A DNA stretch of 64,000 bases, from NCBI GenBank assembly GCA_001513895.1, contig LLKO01000009.1:814646-878645 (forward strand), written 5' to 3'. The position numbers were made by a program, and so were the translations under genes. Shown piece by piece: positions 12,711 through 23,580 of the stretch (position 1 is the stretch's first letter; every line of letters starts with the position of its first letter). The DNA comes from Graphilbum fragrans (Eukaryota; Ascomycota; Sordariomycetes; Ophiostomatales; Ophiostomataceae). Under the pieces are notes generated by a model, which saw only the letters and a program-made list of their open reading frames with translations, was not told where the DNA came from and searched no databases.

Positions 12711-13417
12711 TCACATCATCCCGCACTTGCCGCCGCCTTGTGGCTCGTTGGGGTTCTGTGACTTCTCGATCTGCCCAATGAGCAGCTCAAAGGCCTTGGC
12801 CACATTGGTATCGAAGCGAGCGCTCGCTTCGGTAAAGGCGCAGTCGAGCTTCTCGGCCAAATTGCGGCCCTCTTCAACCGTGACCTGTCGCTGCTCGGGC
12901 CGCAGATCGCTCTTATTCGCTACAATGACGAGCGGGACCCAGTCGATGCCGAGGTGATTCAGAATCTTGTCGCGAAGCACCTGAATCATTTCGTAGGACG
13001 GCTTGGAGGCCACAGAATAGACCAGCATGTAGCCATGAATGCCGATAAAGTGCTTGGAGTTCAGGATGCTGTACTCATCCTGGCCAGCCGTGTCGACAAT
13101 CTCTGTGGCAAACTCCTGGCCCTTGTACTTGATCTGCTTGCTGAAGCTGTTCTCAATGGTGGGATAGTAGCTCTCGATAAAGTGCCCATCGACATACCGC
13201 ACAGCCAGGGAGGATTTCCCTAGTAGAGAGGAGGAAAGTTAGAAGAGAATTGGCCGAGATCGGGTATGCTAAACGACAAGTGGTGTGGATATGGGGCCGT
13301 TTGCGCGATCGGAGCCCAAAAAGAGACAAAAATCTTCGGACGAGAACGAGGCTACCACTTACCGACGGAGCGGCTGCCGACAATGGCAATTTTGCGCTGC
13401 TTAGACAGTGAGGACAT
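12711..13417 (-). CDS. rhbA: Rheb-family small GTPase
   Basis: Exons 13417-13363 and 13219-12711, 187 residues. The N-terminus reads MSSLSKQRKIAIVGSRSVGKSS. The P-loop GSRSVGKSS has the Arg/Ser typical of Rheb where Ras has GAGGVGKS. Also present are the effector region YYPTIENSF, switch II DTAGQDEYS, NKSD and the EASA motif. The protein ends in CGMM, a CaaX box for farnesylation, so it should act on endomembranes. Rheb activates TORC1 or, in some yeasts, controls amino-acid uptake. The single intron splits the P-loop glycine codon between the two exons (GTAAGT donor). The next gene upstream, Epl1, is divergent. Confidence 0.96.
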
Positions 13418-14525
13418 TTAAAAGGCGAGCGTGGGGGGTAATTTTCTTGCGTGGGAGGTGATATTTTGGGGAGGGAGGGGGGGTAAGATGGGGGGAAAAG
13501 ATTATGCTTTGGGGGGGGATGGATTCTTGGTATAGCAGAATCGCAAGGACCGGTGAGGCAGCAGCGAATAATAAAATAAAAATTAAAGACAAAATAAAAA
13601 AGGAATAAAAGGGAATTAAGAAAGAGGGGGTGAGAGAGAGAGAGAGAGATGTCTCGCGGGATGGGCTCTGCTGATGGCTAGAGTATTATATCCCGTCTTT
13701 TCACTCACTACTCGTAATCTGGGGGAGGAGTTTCGGGCGATGTTGCGTGAGATATGGAGATGATACTGGGGGAAAGAGAAGGGTAGGAGGGACTACGGCC
13801 ATACTCGTTATCCTTGGGAAAGGGGTGGGCGTTAGTAATTAGTGCCGTGTAGAACAAACAGCAAGCGAACGTACAAGAGCGCTATTTTAACCGAAAGGGC
13901 CAAACTCCTCCTCTCACACTGTATTTTTGTGCGGCCAGCTTTAGCCGAGTTGGGGCAAGAACCTATGTACTGAATGTGTAACTACAACAAATTTTGGGAG
14001 GGAAGTTATAGGGCGTTGTGGAGGCCAGTTCTAGGCGGGTTGGTAGTGCAATACCGGTACAAAGGACGTCAGCACACAGGGCTGCTTGTTTTCAGAAGGT
14101 ACACTGGTCCGACCCCCGGCAGAACTGACAGCGCTATGACGAACTTTTACTCTACGCTTTCCCCCTCCTATGACTGCGCCCTCCCCCCTAAACAAAGAAT
14201 CTCTACCATATTCCCGCTTTTTCTTCGGATTCTCCCCCCTAGACGTACAGCTGCAGGCAAACCCCCCCTTCTATTCCGCCGTAAGACGAGTGAAAATTCA
14301 CCAACTTTTCTGCGGCGACGACCAACAGCATCAAGTGAAGAAAACGCTCATTTTTCGAGGCATCCAAAAGCACCCGCAACCATCGTTTTTTATCTCAAAA
14401 AATACGCCATACGGTGTCGCATGGCACATTCAATTCCTTGATCGATTTTTAGGCGGATTTTCCGCGGGCTTGGTGCCCATTTCGCCCTTTGTTTGCAACA
14501 CTCGTTTTCGACACCTGCGACCGTC
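13418..14525. other. divergent promoter region, Rheb / Epl1
   Basis: About 1.1 kb between two divergently transcribed genes. It contains purine-rich tracts on the plus strand (13430-13660, with a GA dinucleotide run near 13630-13650), equivalent to a CT-rich leader for the minus-strand Rheb gene. AT-richer DNA follows up to the Epl1 start. No gene is seen. Confidence 0.6.
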
Positions 14526-16567
14526 ATGGCGACGCGTAAGGTCCGCTACAAAAAACTCAGCATAAAAACCGCTCTGCCGGTTTTACGTGAGGACCAGGTC
14601 GACCCCAGCGAATATGAGGCCCTCACCACCGAGACGCAAATCGCTACAGGCGTCGAACAGGCTGAGGAAAATGTAAGTAAATGCATTCTGATAAAAAATC
14701 GTCAACACGTCGCTGTCTTTCCGCGCGTTTCGATGCATTTCTCCCACGCCATGTGGTGATGTCACGTGTACTTACACGTGATATCGCGTGTTGCCTTTTT
14801 TTGAACCTCGATTGCATTTTGTCTACGATGCAGTGGTTAGAATGGTTTCGCGTTTTCGCGTTGCCCGAGCACTCGCTGACGCCTTGTCGAATAGGAATAC
14901 CATCTGCAAGTAGTACTGCAGGCGGCAGCAGCCAGCACAGATAGTGAAATTCCTGTGCCACCACCAGAAGAGAGCGACATCAACTATGACGCAGTCTATG
15001 CGCGCAAATTCTCTGAGCCCGTCAACTATATCCGATTTTCACAGACGGTGGAGGAGTGCATAGGATGTCAGTATGACATGACCGAGGAGGACGATGTGTT
15101 CCTCAAACAGTACAACCAGAAGCGGACGGCGGCGTCTCGATTGTCGGAAGATGACTTCGAGCAGATCATGGAGGTGTTTGAGGACACTGCGTCCATATCC
15201 ACACCTTATGCCTCTGTCGACAAGACAATTGTGCCGTATGACCACATGGTGGCAGGGCTGCATGAGTTGCAGCTGCCCAAAGTGATGAATCATGCCAAAG
15301 ATATCTATGAGTTTTGGAAGTCGCAGAGGACAGAGGTGGGCGGTCCGCTCCACCCCGGCCTCAAGTTCGAAACACACCAGGACTCGGACGAGATGGATCC
15401 CTTTGTCTGTTTCCGGCGGCGCGAGGTGCGGCAAACACGCAAGACGCGCGCGCGGGACATGCAGAGTGCAGACAAACTCAAGCGGTTGCGGCGGGAACTG
15501 GAGGATGGCCGGCAACTTGTTCTGCTCGCGCACGACCGCGAACTGCTGAAGCGGGATATTCTCAAGTCGGACCGTGCTGTTTTCGAACAAAGGGCAAGGC
15601 TGAAGGAGATGAAGATCCGCCTTGGTATCAAGGAGAATGACGAAGACCTCGTCAACCAAAAGGTAAGCTGCATTCTGTTTTGGACGAAGTCGGCGATGCG
15701 CCCCCTCCTCAAGAGCGGCAGAGTGCTAACCAATGTGTTGCTGTTCAGGCCCAGAAGAAGAAGAACCTCGAGCTGTCGATTGCACAGCGCGCGCAAGGCG
15801 TACAAGCCCGCGCACCGCCACGCAACGATGGGCGGTCATCAGAAATGGATCTTGTTCAGCTGCTTGATTCTCTTGTAGAGAAGGAGAAGGAGCTGCGTGC
15901 GGAAGTTATTAAGAGTATCGAGAAGCACCAGCGCTGGAACGAGCAGCATATTGATCTAACTTGCGAGTCTTTGGGGCCTGTCAAGGGCCACAATGCTGGC
16001 CCGAGTTTTAGGCCAGCCAAGACTCAGTATCTGATGACACCACCTGCATCGGAAACATCCAATGAGGATGCGGCGACGCCGATGGAGGTGGACGAGGTAG
16101 ACAACTCTCTGGCCTTGTTTGGGTTCAAGGGCGTACCGGGCGACGGCAAGGGGGTGCAGGGCCCCAGCCGGCAGTTCCGGCGGCGCATTGGGCGGCTGAA
16201 CCGGCTGTGGATCGACCGGCGCAGAATGCCCATGAGCCCGCCAAGAGAGATGTCTCCTCCGGGCGAACCGATGGTGGTGGACTCCATCGCGGATCGTTGG
16301 AAGTACGACCACGACGAAAGTGACGACGAGCCGGAGGTGTTTGAGTATGATCCCTATGACATTATGGGCTTGAAATTCCGCACGTCGGTGCCGTTGTCGC
16401 TTCCTGTTCCTGTCCGGCGGCCAGATCCGATGGGCAGTAACGCCGCCGTGCGAGCGACCGGGTCTAGTCAACAGGGACGGCCACCAGGTCCGCGGTCACA
16501 GCAGCCACAACCAGGGCAACCACCACAGCGCCAGCCAGCCGCTATCACCGCTGGCCCATCGGCATGA
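14526..16567 (+). CDS. epl1: Enhancer of polycomb-like protein, NuA4 subunit
   Basis: Exons 14526-14672, 14895-15662 and 15749-16567, 577 residues. The EPcA domain covers the first half: the basic start MATRKVRYKKLSIKTALPVL, then DINYDAVYARKFSEPVNYIRFSQTVEECIGCQYDMTEEDDVFL and the FRRREVRQTRKTRARD region. The centre is coiled-coil-like (KRDILKSDRAVFEQRARLKEMK) and the tail is P/Q/G-rich. In yeast, Epl1 links the Esa1 acetyltransferase and its Piccolo module to nucleosomes. Both joins keep the frame, and the first intron is long for this window (222 nt) and carries an inverted CACGTG pair. Residue order and length match fungal Epl1, so the assignment is firm. Confidence 0.95.
14762..14781. promoter_or_regulatory. 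inverted CACGTG pair inside intron 1 of epl1
   Basis: Two 9-bp arms, TCACGTGTA and TACACGTGA, are exact inverted complements separated by CT. Each arm holds a CACGTG E-box, the target of bHLH factors. They lie in the unusually long first intron of the Epl1 gene. A regulatory role is inference; the arms could also form a small hairpin in the pre-mRNA. Confidence 0.4.
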
Positions 16568-17936
16568 AAAAAAACAAACAAGAGGGCGCCGTCATTTGCG
16601 CTGTTGAATCTCTCCTCCGACATGTGGTATGTCCTTGTTTCGGCTCTCTTTCTCATATCGGGATCGAAAGTGATCCCCTTTGGATGGAGGTAGGACTCTT
16701 GGAGATATCGGTTTTTTGTGTTTTTTGTTTTTTTGGCATGGCGTTCCTGGAAAGAAGGAGGAAAGTCAAGGAGGCCTTTTTGTATAACTAGTTAGCAAAG
16801 TTCCATTCGCTTGTACATAATCATAGCAAGGACGTCAGGGGTGGATGAGCCAGGAAGGGGCAGAAGAGGGCATCTGTGCATCTGTGACTTGCGGCACTCG
16901 GCGGTGCATTGCGGCGACGCAGGAGAGAGCAGCCGGGAGGAAAGCAGAAAACAAAAACGCAAAAAAATCAAAAACATTGCAAAAGTTCTGGGGGGAAAAG
17001 AAAAAGAAAAAAACCCCGTAGTGAAATTTTGTGACACAGATGGCTGGACTTACCAAAGAATAGTATGGGACTAGTTTATGTGCCGTTTGTATTGATTGCC
17101 AGAAGCATATGCACCGTAGTAGGAAAAGTGAGGAGGGGTGAATGGAAAGGAAGATGGGAGATGGCTAGAAGTCGCCGAGTGAGAAGATGTGACAGTGTAA
17201 GAGTGAAGGAAAAGAGAAATGAGCAGCGAGGTATATAGAAAAGGGTACAGAATAAAAGAGGCAGCACAAAGCTTCAGAGCCGCGAGCAGAGGCAAGGATC
17301 GGAAGGAAGAGAGAAAACCAGGCGTGGTTGTGTGTGTGTGAGGCAAGGAGAAGGCGGGAGAGAAAGAGAAGAGGAGGAGGACAAGGGCATGAAATAATGG
17401 AAATGTTTATTACACCAGGCGGCATCGGTGGTTGTGGGGATCCAGCCAGACGAGCCCCAGTGACCAGCCTCCTAATGCGTTGCGGCAAGGCTAGAGGTAG
17501 CGGTACCTATGATTGGCGGGTTGGGCTATGTGACGCGGTGTAGCAGTACATGGATGGCCTTTGCCCCTCTAAGCTCTGATAGCTAAATATACACTTAATT
17601 TTTTATGCCGCTTAAAGGCAAGAAAAGCAAGAGGGCAACGACAACGCCGACAACGACGACGACGACGGCGACGACGAACGGAAAGCCAAACATGCGGCTG
17701 AGGATGACTGCGACGGATTCTCACGAACCTACGACGAAGGCATAGGGATAGACACAGTCTGGACTGTCTTGAATACGCACAAGTGTGCGGCACTGAAGGA
17801 GACTGGACGATCCAAGGGCCCTTGACCAAAAACAAAATACTCCGTATCTTTTGCATACGCAGTCAACAACAACGGGGTGCTTGGGCTTTGTAGCCTGCTG
17901 CCGTCCAAAGCGAGCAAGGGTGGGAAGACAGTCGCC
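16568..17936. other. intergenic, epl1 3' flank and KAE1 upstream region
   Basis: Holds the epl1 3' end and the KAE1 promoter. The plus strand is purine-rich from 16,900-17,400, with a CGACGA run at ~17640-17685. One TACTCCGTA motif (17838-17846) lies 91 bp before the KAE1 start codon. No other gene is recognised. Confidence 0.5.
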
Positions 17937-19100
17937 ATGGACCCGTCCAAGAAGTACCGGATCGCGCTCGGGTGCGAGGGTTCGGCCAACAAGCTCGGCG
18001 TGGGTGTGATTGCCCATCTCGTCCACGACGCCGGCAGCGACAAGGCCGAGACGCTGGCGGCAGCGCTGCACCGTGGGCAGACGCCGGAGGAGGCCATTGT
18101 GCTGTCCAACGTGCGCGACACGTTTGTCAGCCCGCCGGGGACGGGGTTCCTGCCGCGCGAAACGGCGGCGCACCACCGCGCGATGTTTGTGGCCGTGGCC
18201 CGGCGTGCGCTGGCGGATGCGGGCGTGCGGCCCGAACAGCTGGACTGCGTGTGCTACACCAAGGGCCCGGGGATGGGGGCGCCGCTGGCGGCGGTGGCGG
18301 TGGGGGCGCGGACGCTGGCGCTGCTCTGGGGCAAGCCGCTGGTCGGGGTCAACCACTGCGTCGGGCACATCGAAATGGGGCGGGCGGTGACGGGGGCGCG
18401 GCATCCGGTGGTGCTGTACGTGTCCGGGGGCAACTCGCAGGTGATTGCGTATGCGGGGCAGCGGTACCGCATCTTTGGCGAGACGCTGGACGTGGCGGTG
18501 GGCAACTGCCTGGACCGGTTTGCGCGGACGCTGCGGCTGTCCAACGACCCGGCGCCCGGCTACAACATCGAGCAGCTGGCCAAGGGGCCGTTCCGGGACG
18601 GCGCGGGCGACGGCGGTGCGGAGCGGCCGCCGCTGCTGCTCGACATCCCCTACGCGGTCAAGGGCATGGACTGCTCGTTCTCGGGCGTGCTGAGCCGCGC
18701 CGACGAGTGGGCAGCGCACATGCAGGCGGGCAAGCCGGCGCCCGACGGCCACAGCACGATCACGCCGGCAGACCTGTGCTTCAGCCTGCAGGAGACGGTG
18801 TTTGCGATGCTGGTGGAGATCACGGAGCGGGCGATGGCGCACGTGGGCAGCAACCAGGTGCTGATTGTGGGCGGCGTGGGCTGCAACGAGCGGCTGCAGC
18901 AGATGATGGGCCAGATGGCGGCCGAGCGCGGCGGCAGCGTGTTCGCGACGGACGAGCGGTTCTGCATCGACAACGGCATCATGATTGCGCACGCGGGGCT
19001 GCTGGCGCACGAGACGGGCTTTGAGACGGCGCTGGCCGACAGCTCGTGCACGCAGCGGTTCCGGACGGACGAGGTGTTGGTGACATGGCGAAGGGACTGA
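17937..19100 (+). CDS. kae1: tRNA N6-adenosine threonylcarbamoyltransferase, KEOPS catalytic subunit
   Basis: Intronless, 387 residues, like yeast Kae1. The start at 17937 has a strong context (GCCATGG). The frame continues upstream to an ATG at 17877, but the extra 20 residues are not typical of the family. Motifs: the nucleotide-binding start GCEGSANKLGVG (residues 12-23), the metal-binding pair H140/H144 in NHCVGHIEMG, the ASKHA phosphate loop YVSGGNSQ (161-168), VAVGNCLDRFAR, and DNGIMIAHAG near the C-terminus. With Bud32, Cgi121 and Pcc1 it makes t6A37 on ANN-decoding tRNAs in cytosol and nucleus. The cysteine in GCEGSANK replaces the more usual leucine. The exon is very GC-rich, which produces long spurious frames on both strands. 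Confidence 0.95.
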   Translation: MDPSKKYRIALGCEGSANKLGVGVIAHLVHDAGSDKAETLAAALHRGQTPEEAIVLSNVRDTFVSPPGTGFLPRETAAHHRAMFVAVARRALADAGVRPEQLDCVCYTKGPGMGAPLAAVAVGARTLALLWGKPLVGVNHCVGHIEMGRAVTGARHPVVLYVSGGNSQVIAYAGQRYRIFGETLDVAVGNCLDRFARTLRLSNDPAPGYNIEQLAKGPFRDGAGDGGAERPPLLLDIPYAVKGMDCSFSGVLSRADEWAAHMQAGKPAPDGHSTITPADLCFSLQETVFAMLVEITERAMAHVGSNQVLIVGGVGCNERLQQMMGQMAAERGGSVFATDERFCIDNGIMIAHAGLLAHETGFETALADSSCTQRFRTDEVLVTWRRD

Positions 19101-19387
19101 GGGTGGGGGGGGCGCGACGAGCAACAAGGGAAGAAGACAAGCAAGAGACAGCGACAAGGCAAGGGAAGACGGGAGAGGAGACACGAAGGGAGAACCAAAA
19201 TGACAAGCAAGATCTGTATATTGTATATTACGTGAAATCAAACCTATGCATCCCGATACCCCAAAACGGAGAAATAAACCACCAGATATCTCCCAAAGAA
19301 CGCATCCATACCGCTCATCCCAGAAAGAATAGCACGGACCTCCGCGGCACATCTACAGCATGTGCACATCCAGCCGGACACCGCCCT

Positions 19388-21255
19388 CTACGCTTTGTCG
19401 TCGCCGCCCGTGGGCTTGTAGATGATGATGGTGACAAACTAGCGAGTTAGCCTTGTATCGATAGACGAGAAATAGCGAGGTAGAACGCAGACAAGACAAA
19501 ACCCAATCTGAAAAAACCACAACCACACACACTCACCTTGTCTTTGTACCGCGTGGTGGCCGAGACGGCGAGAATGTTGTTCTTGATGCTGCTGGTGGCC
19601 AGGTGGTTGAGAATGGTGTAGTTGGGCATGTTGAGCACGCTGTTGTCGTCCTTCTTCAGGGTGGCCGCGTTGAGAATGGGCTTGGCCAGGAAGCCGGGCA
19701 GCGTCGGCGGCGGCGGCAGGACTTCGGTAGCGGCGGCAGCGGTGTGGAAATCCGGCGACTCGTCGGGCTGGTCGTAGTCGACGAGGTACTTGGGCAGCTC
19801 GTGGCGGAAGACGGCCTTGTCGGGCAGGCTCTTCCAGCGAGGGGCCTTGTTGGCGAGCTCCATGGCGGAGAGAGCCTTGACGACGGTTTCGGGCTCTTTG
19901 CCCTTTGGCTGCTGTTGCTGCAGCAGCAGCTGCTTCTCTCTCTCCTTCTTCTCCTTCTCCTCGCGCTCCTTTTCCTGCAGCTGCTGGTGCTGTTGGGCCA
20001 GCACAGAGACGCCGCCGGCCTTGGGCTTGTCGTCGGGCTTGGACTTGGGCGGCGTGCTCTGGGGCTCGACCTCGATGTAGTTGACGAGGTTGTTGCCAAA
20101 GTCGACGGTGGTCGGCATGTCGCGCGAGGTCTCCATGTTGCCGTCGACGAGGAAGCGGATGTGGTGCGTGCCGGGGAGCACGCTCACCGTCGTCGCAAAG
20201 ACACCGGGGCGGCCGTCACTGGGGGGTTAGCAGGTGGACACAGCGAGACCCGAAGAGACCACCAAAACAGACAGCCCGTCACACATCCAAGACACTCACA
20301 CTGGCTGCATCCGCTGCTTCCTGTTCCACTGGAAAATGGTGCCTGTCACGTAGACCTTGTCGCCGCCGCGCAGCCACTCCAGCCGCGTCGGCACCGTCGG
20401 CCGCGTCTTGTCGACCCGCAGCTCCTCGTTGTCCTCCTCGTCGACCGTGGCCGAGCTCAGCGTCGACGACCGGTGCGTCAGTCTGTCGGTGCCGTCGGCG
20501 CCGTCGCCGCTGTCGCTGCTATCGAGCGCGCCGGCCTCGTCGACGGCCGGCACGCCGTCGTCCGCCAAGTCGCCGTCCTTGCGGGCGCCCATGATCGGCG
20601 ATCCAGGCACGTGCACCTCTTCCTCGATGGGCAGCGGCAGCCGCGGCGGCCGTGTCAGGTACGACAGCTCCTGCATGCTGTTGTTGTGGCCGAGGATGGG
20701 CACGTCCATGCTGTCGGCGTAGGGGCTGAGCGGCGGCTCGGACTCGGGGCCGGGCATGCCGGAGGTGTCGATGCCCGCCATGGGCTTGTGGGCTGTGGCT
20801 GTGGCCGTGGCCGTGGTGTGGGAGACGTTGGGGAGGTGGGAGGCGTTGGAGGTGGTGGTGGCTGTTGCCGTGGCCTTGGCTCCGGGAACCGCCACAGGCC
20901 GCGTCGAGGTCGGCGAGAGCTTGTACACGTCGCTCGATGGCCGCAGGATGTCCGTGGGCCGGGCCGCGGCCACCGCCTCGGCAGCAGAGCCCGAGGGCCG
21001 GTGTGGAATGGCCGTGGGCCGCGACGGCGAGGCCGTCAAGCCGTGGGCGTGCGTCGGCGACGTTTCCGGAGGAGCGGCAGCCACGCGTGCCGTCGTCTGC
21101 AGAGCGGGATTTTTCGGTGGTGGCGCGTGTGACTGGGACGGCGAGTGCGAGTGCGAGCGCGCGTGCGACGGCTGCTGTTGGTGGTGCAGAGGCATGTGGT
21201 GATGCTGTGCGGCGCCAGGGCCTGACGGCTTGGGCGAGGAGGCGTTGTTCCCCAT
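19388..21255 (-). CDS. AMPK (SNF1) complex beta subunit
   Basis: Exons 21255-20300, 20218-19537 and 19438-19388, 562 residues. MGNNASS at the start is an N-myristoylation signal. The first ~280 residues are low complexity (H, Q, S, P, T). The CBM48/AMPK glycogen-binding domain follows: LEWLRGGDKVYVTGTIFQWNRKQRMQPV crosses intron 1 into PGVFATTVSVLPGTHHIRFLVDG. The ASC domain (LPGFLAKPILN, LNHLATSSIKNNILAVSATTRYKDK) continues through intron 2 to FVTIIIYKPTGGDDKA. It tethers the Snf1 kinase and gamma subunits and directs localisation in glucose-starvation signalling. It is longer than yeast Gal83 because of the N-terminal tail and a K/E/Q-rich insertion (around 19900-20000). Confidence 0.95.
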
Positions 21256-22216
21256 CTCGACGCTGATTTGCTGCGTTGACGTCTATCGCTGTTGTATGCC
21301 GTTACGGACACTCGTATAGGACGTCCCCTCCCCTCTTTTTCGAGCCGAGTGGAGCTCTACAGAGGCTGAGAGATAGTGTAGAGACAGACTGCGTGTGTGG
21401 GCGATGGAGAGAAACGGTCAAGGAGCAGGGTATACGGACCGAAGGGGGGATCGCTCTCCGTCGCTCGTGGATCTGTCGTGGATCCGTGTCCACAGCACTG
21501 TTGGTGTGTGCGGGCGCTTTCTGCCACCACTGATCACTGGCCACTGATCGGTCCGGTTGGCCACGCACCGAAACGGCAGAGCGGCCGAAATCCAGCACGC
21601 GATGGAAGCGCCGATGTCGAGACCTGCGTCGAAAAAGGGTGCAGCGTGTCCCAGGAGAATGTCTTGCCTCCCCGAAAAGAAGAAACAAAAGAGACAAGGA
21701 AACAGAAACACCCGAAATACAACGGTGTGGCAGCCACAGACGTAACAGCGGAAAAAGAAACAAGAAAAAGGAACAAAAACGTCCACGATGCGCACCCAAC
21801 GGAGCACAAGATAGCTGGAATCAGGGAAGACGACGGCGTGCATTGGCTCTCCAAGGGAGGCTTCTTACTGGTAGAGCACAACTGCAGACTCGGTGCCCTG
21901 ATAAGAAGCGAGGGGTGGCCCAACTCGCAAAAGCGGGTCGGTACTGTGCGCTTGTACTCCGTACCGGACGTCGCAGCGACCCACCATGCACAGGTGGCCC
22001 GTGCGCGCTGCCTGTGCTATGCAGCACTCCGTTCGACACTCGTAGATATTTATGCACATACACCGTGTATCTAGCTGGCCGTCCCCAACGACTGTGACGG
22101 CATTCCTCGTCCTCGTCCCAGGCCACCAAGCCACGACAGGCCGGTTCAACGCCCTCACTCTCGCTCTGCCTCTCGCCCACCACCTCCCACCAGCAATGTG
22201 ACACCTGCCATCGACC
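21256..22216. other. divergent promoter region
   Basis: About 960 bp between the AMPK beta start and the membrane-protein gene. It contains TACTCCGTA at 21955-21963 and several ACTGATCACTGGCCACTGATC-like short repeats at 21525-21550. Open frames here are not coherent genes. Confidence 0.5.
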
Positions 22217-23149
22217 ATGGCGACTCCCTCTGCGTCGCTAGCGGCCTCGGCGCTGCCCACCGTTCCTGCTGCCGCGTCCGCCTCTTCGGCCGTTTCCTGG
22301 TGGCATGTTTTCCGGTCTGTTTTCGGCGCCGCGGTCAGCCTCACCGCCGTCGTCGCCGCCGCTCTGCTCTGGGCGCTGACGCACCTGGCCCGCGCCGTCG
22401 TCTGGCTCGTGGCGGCCCTGTATGCGGTCGCGGCCTGGCCGGTGGCGCGGCTGCTGGGTCTTGTGCGCTTCCTGCTCTCGCCGGTGACCTACACGCTGGC
22501 GTTGGCTGCTTCGCCGATCGTGGCCGTCGCCCGCTTCTTGGCGCAGTTCAAGGTGTGTTTCGGGGCGTCTGGCAGTCTGCATACGGGAAAAGGGACATCC
22601 ACACTAACACGCACAGCCGCTTTACACATACGTACGTTTGGTCTAGGACTGACTCTGTGTTTCCCTTTCGCGGCCCATTCCGCGTGCTCACAACGCTAGC
22701 TGGGCTCTGCTGCGTTCATAGGGATTGTGACGGGACTCGTTGTCCGGTTTGCTTCTGGCTACGTGGTGGCCATCCTCCGCCTGCGACCCGAGATCGAGAA
22801 GCACGACGACGACGACGCCGATGAGGACACCGACGCCAGCAGCTATCCAGAAGACGAGGCCAGCCTCGCCCGCGACAGAACCCCGAAAAAAGAATCAGCG
22901 GCCGCTGCCCCCCAAAGGTCCAAATGGCGCAACGCCGAGGCGGGCACGCCGGACGACGTCTGGCTGTGGCTCGACGAGTTCAACCGGCCCGCAGGCGCTA
23001 CTGCCTCGACGGCCTCTCCGTCTCTGGCTGCCGCTGCTACGGGCGGCGCTCTCGACGCTGCCTCCTGGCACGCCCAGACCGCCAACCAAAAGCAAAAACC
23101 AGCCGGGCTGCTCTCGCTGACCATCCTCGAGGAGTCATCCACCGACTGA
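22217..23149 (+). CDS. uncharacterised fungal membrane protein
   Basis: Exons 22217-22552, 22617-22631 and 22700-23149, 266 residues. Residues ~25-110 hold three hydrophobic segments (VFGAAVSLTAVVAAALLWAL, AVVWLVAALYAVAAW, VTYTLALAASPIVAVARF). The 15-nt second exon encodes PLYTY, and exon 3 continues LGSAAFIGIVTGLVVRFAS, a fourth segment. An acidic stretch (HDDDDADEDTD) follows, then a hydrophilic tail with TPDDVWLWLDEF. The joins are supported by GTGTGT/CACAG and GTACGT/GCTAG signals and by continuity of the hydrophobic helix. It resembles small multi-pass proteins of filamentous fungi that I know only as hypothetical. It is probably in the endomembrane system; no function is assigned. Confidence 0.75.
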
Positions 23150-23580
23150 GCCTGCACCGGTTCACTGCGCTGTATTGGTCGTTACTTGCCGGCTTGCATG
23201 ATACCATGGACGGCGTTGTTATTGCTTTTCTTTCTCATCATGTTGTGGAACGCTCCGCTTGACCCCGTGATTATCTTCGAGCATCCGGCTGCTCGCCTAA
23301 AATAGTAATATACTGGACATGAAAATAACAAAACCAAGACTATGCAGTCCAACCGGGTCCTATCCCGTCCTATACCGAAGCGCCGTCCCAGGGATCTCCC
23401 TGCTGTCCTTCTCAGCTTCTCCCCTCACCCCATTGTCCCAAAGCACGAGTGCGGGTGCATAGCACTCTCTTCCGCCAGCAATGCCAACACCATCGCTCGC
23501 TCTATCGCTCCCTGCTCATGCACTCAGCGTGTACATCCAGTGTCTTTCCTTATGAGGATGGGACACGGCGAGCTTCGCAC
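23150..23580. other. convergent 3' flanks
   Basis: 430 bp between the convergent stops of the membrane-protein gene and BUR1. It holds AT-rich 3'-UTR-like DNA near 23290-23340 (AATAGTAATATA) and nothing else recognisable. Confidence 0.6.

Noticed and set aside
17721..19352. 543-codon minus-strand open frame
   Set aside because: Antisense to KAE1, whose motifs are complete on the plus strand. Composition is R/H/P/A-rich without domains.
19603..21132. 509-codon plus-strand open frame
   Set aside because: Antisense to the AMPK beta gene, repetitive R/G/V composition, crosses that gene's intron with no splice logic.
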